Assembly (NCBI RefSeq): GCF_028288225.1
Contig: NZ_JAQBOC010000022.1
Location: forward strand, 81,477-145,476
DNA length: 64,000 nucleotides
Direction: 5' to 3'
Origin: Mucilaginibacter sp.
Lineage (GTDB): Bacteria; Bacteroidota; Bacteroidia; Sphingobacteriales; Sphingobacteriaceae
Below are positions 62,494 to 64,000 of the stretch, in pieces (the stretch's first letter is position 1; each line of letters begins with the position of its first letter). The notes beneath the pieces are model-generated. The model was not told where the DNA came from, did not search any database, and worked only from the letters and a program-made list of their open reading frames with translations. Position numbers and translations under genes: made by a program.

Positions 62494-62831
62494 TGATCAC
62501 GCCTGAGAAGTTTCTGCAGGCCTGTTCAGCCAGCGAGCTATGGGAGATCGATATTCTTATAAAAAGCCCCCGCTTTAGATCAAAAATGATCCTGGCGATT
62601 GCAGCAGTAAAACCCGTGCCTACGCATTACCAATGTATAGATTGTAAGAAGCCTTTTAGAAGGGCTCATCCAAACGAGAACAGTTGCCATAGCTGCCGAT
62701 CTAAGCTAATTGAAAAATCCACTGTGCCCCCTCAAATTTATTACTGCAGTATTTGTGAGCACACCCCTGTTGATGGGGATAACGGAATTATTAACTGCCA
62801 GCAATGCCTGGATAAAATGATATCGGCATGA
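62463..62831 (+). CDS. Double zinc-ribbon protein
   Basis: The 122-residue protein has four CxxC pairs: C58/C61, C75/C78, C95/C98 and C112/C115. They form two zinc ribbons after a helical N-terminal part. Such small zinc-ribbon proteins are frequent beside phage replication genes and may bind DNA or a replication protein. It overlaps the next gene by 4 bp (ATGA at 62828), upstream of the primase. Confidence 0.7.
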   Translation: MPTIQQQNEIVITPEKFLQACSASELWEIDILIKSPRFRSKMILAIAAVKPVPTHYQCIDCKKPFRRAHPNENSCHSCRSKLIEKSTVPPQIYYCSICEHTPVDGDNGIINCQQCLDKMISA

Positions 62832-63061
62832 ATAAAGCACAACGAAAAGAGCTTTGTAAAGCGCTTGAGCTGATAGAAAATGCCAGTGAAATTATAATCC
62901 GAATAAAAGACGAAGAACAGGATAAGTTCGATAATCTGAGCGAGGGCCTACAGGCAACAGAAGTAAACCAAAAGCTTGAGGAAAATGCCCAGGAGCTGGA
63001 AACGATAGGCGACAGTTTAGAGGATATCAAACAGGAATTGTACGTATTGGCTGAAATATAA
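62828..63061 (+). CDS. Small acidic coiled-coil protein
   Basis: The 77-residue protein is almost entirely helical with heptad-like repeats (L-E-L-I-E-N-A-S-E-I-I-I, V-N-Q-K-L-E-E-N-A-Q-E-L-E-T-I). It is coupled to the zinc-ribbon gene by a 4-bp overlap and lies 11 bp before the primase. Probably a small phage-type accessory protein. Family not recognised. Confidence 0.65.
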   Translation: MNKAQRKELCKALELIENASEIIIRIKDEEQDKFDNLSEGLQATEVNQKLEENAQELETIGDSLEDIKQELYVLAEI

Positions 63062-63072
63062 TTAACAAAAGT

Positions 63073-64000
63073 ATGATCACTGAAAATTCAATCCAGGAGA
63101 TCCGCGACATTGACCTGGTAGAGGTTATAAAAAAATACGTGGATGACCTGAAAAAAAAGGGGGCTAATTATAACGGCTGCTGTCCGTTCCATGATGAGAA
63201 ATCGGGCAGCTTTATGGTTAACCCGGCTAAAAACATTTACAAGTGTTTTGGCTGCGGCGCCGGCGGCGCTGATGCCATTAAGTTTGTGATGGATAAAGAA
63301 CGCATGGAATTTATCCCTGCGGTTAAATACCTGGCAGATTGGTTCGGGATAACGCTGGAGGAAACAAAAGCCAAGAACGATGAGCCCGAAGAGCAAAAGG
63401 CAAAAAAGGTTGATTACCTAACCATTAATAAATGGGCTGCCGGAAAATACCAAAAAGCGCTGTTTGAGCTCAACTGTGGAAGTTGGCCGGTTGAGCCCTT
63501 TTCGCCGGTGATCCAGGAGCTGCTGGGTAACCGCTTGCTAACTAACGATAGTATAATTGATTTCCAATTGGGTTACGCCCCTGCTAAAGGCCGGCTGCTA
63601 ACTGATGGCCTGGTTGAGCGCGGCATGTTTGTGCCGGCTAAGGAGCTGGGCCTGGTTAAAGAGGGCACCAACAGAAACTACGATAATTTCCGGGATAGGA
63701 TCATTTTTCCGATTCATAATGAGCGCGGTGAGATCGTAGGTTTTGGGGCACGTAAAATGGAAGATGGCAATAAAGCTAATCCTAAATACATGAATAGCGA
63801 TGCCAGCCTGATTTATAAGAAAGACCAGATTTTATACGGACTTTACCAGGCAGGCAAAGCCATCCGGGACAGCAAGTTTGCGGTTTTAGTTGAGGGCTAT
63901 TACGATGTGATCAGCTTTCACCAGGGCGGCATGCCAAACACCGTTGCAGCTTGCGGCACAGCATTTACTGATGGTCACGCCAAGCTGCTAAAGAAATATA
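63073..64000 (+). CDS. DnaG-type DNA primase, cut by window end
   Basis: The first 309 codons are present, without a stop. The N-terminal CHC2 zinc finger is complete (C37-P-F-H40 and C58-F-G-C61, with Y-K-C-F-G-C-G-A-G-G). The catalytic core contains P-A-K-G-R-L-L near 178-184, R-I-I-F-P-I, G-F-G-A-R-K-M, and the TOPRIM E274 in L-V-E-G-Y-Y-D-V-I. It makes RNA primers for replication. The setting of small overlapping genes makes an element-encoded primase more likely than the host's, though its similarity to DnaG is high. The C-terminal helicase-binding part lies beyond the window. Confidence 0.9.
   Translation, partial: MITENSIQEIRDIDLVEVIKKYVDDLKKKGANYNGCCPFHDEKSGSFMVNPAKNIYKCFGCGAGGADAIKFVMDKERMEFIPAVKYLADWFGITLEETKAKNDEPEEQKAKKVDYLTINKWAAGKYQKALFELNCGSWPVEPFSPVIQELLGNRLLTNDSIIDFQLGYAPAKGRLLTDGLVERGMFVPAKELGLVKEGTNRNYDNFRDRIIFPIHNERGEIVGFGARKMEDGNKANPKYMNSDASLIYKKDQILYGLYQAGKAIRDSKFAVLVEGYYDVISFHQGGMPNTVAACGTAFTDGHAKLLKKY

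Overview
The window comes from a Bacteroidota chromosome, most likely Sphingobacteriaceae and Mucilaginibacter- or Pedobacter-like. This is inferred from type IX secretion (T9SS) C-terminal sorting domains, a UpxY-type NusG paralog, TAnnTTTG-like promoter elements without clear Shine-Dalgarno sites, GH95 and inositol-oxygenase genes, and generally AT-rich intergenic DNA. No species can be fixed from sequence reading alone.

Layout. (1) 0-9.2 kb is a sugar-degradation cluster. It has a two-domain esterase, a GH95 alpha-L-fucosidase and a clan-D alpha-galactosidase-like enzyme, then a LacI-type repressor divergent from myo-inositol oxygenase. The esterase and the fucosidase share an unusual promoter-proximal direct repeat. 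(2) 9.4-12.3 kb is a regulatory border with two paralogous small HTH proteins, a lipoprotein, a MITE-like element and a UpxY/NusG-like antiterminator, mostly on the minus strand. (3) 12.9-23.6 kb holds three very large related exported proteins (beta-propeller, carbohydrate-binding-like, Ig-like and T9SS sorting domains). (4) 23.9-47.3 kb is a complete Wzx/Wzy-type exopolysaccharide locus. It encodes a Wza-like exporter, BY-kinase, Wzy-like polymerase, a PslG-like hydrolase, four glycosyltransferases, a flippase, UDP-glucose dehydrogenase and an initiating phosphoglycosyltransferase. It also has a heptose module (kinase, GmhA, nucleotidyltransferase, heptosyltransferase) and an MBOAT/SGNH acylation pair. 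The product probably contains glucuronate, heptose and O-acyl groups. (5) 47.5-57.2 kb has a second hydrolase paralog, a third HTH paralog, a TupA-like ATP-grasp protein, a DUF4157-OmpA protein, a membrane LytTR regulator and a GH13 amylase. (6) From about 58.4 kb to the window end lies a more GC-rich mobile region, probably prophage-like. It has a divergent repressor/Cro-like pair around an 11-bp operator array, a LuxR-type regulator, overlapping small genes, an odd tRNA, a zinc-ribbon protein and a DnaG-type primase cut off by the window edge.

How it fits together. Export (Wza/Wzc), polymerisation (Wzy), flipping (Wzx) and precursor genes run in one direction with short spacings, broken by a strong terminator at 36.8 kb. 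UpxY is encoded divergently at the upstream edge and could act on this long transcript. Members of one small HTH/coiled-coil family sit at both edges of the polysaccharide locus, and a relative occupies the repressor position of the mobile region. Several intergenic stretches carry dense repeats (42.9-43.4 kb, 12.5 kb, 59.3 kb) that the protein-coding content does not explain.
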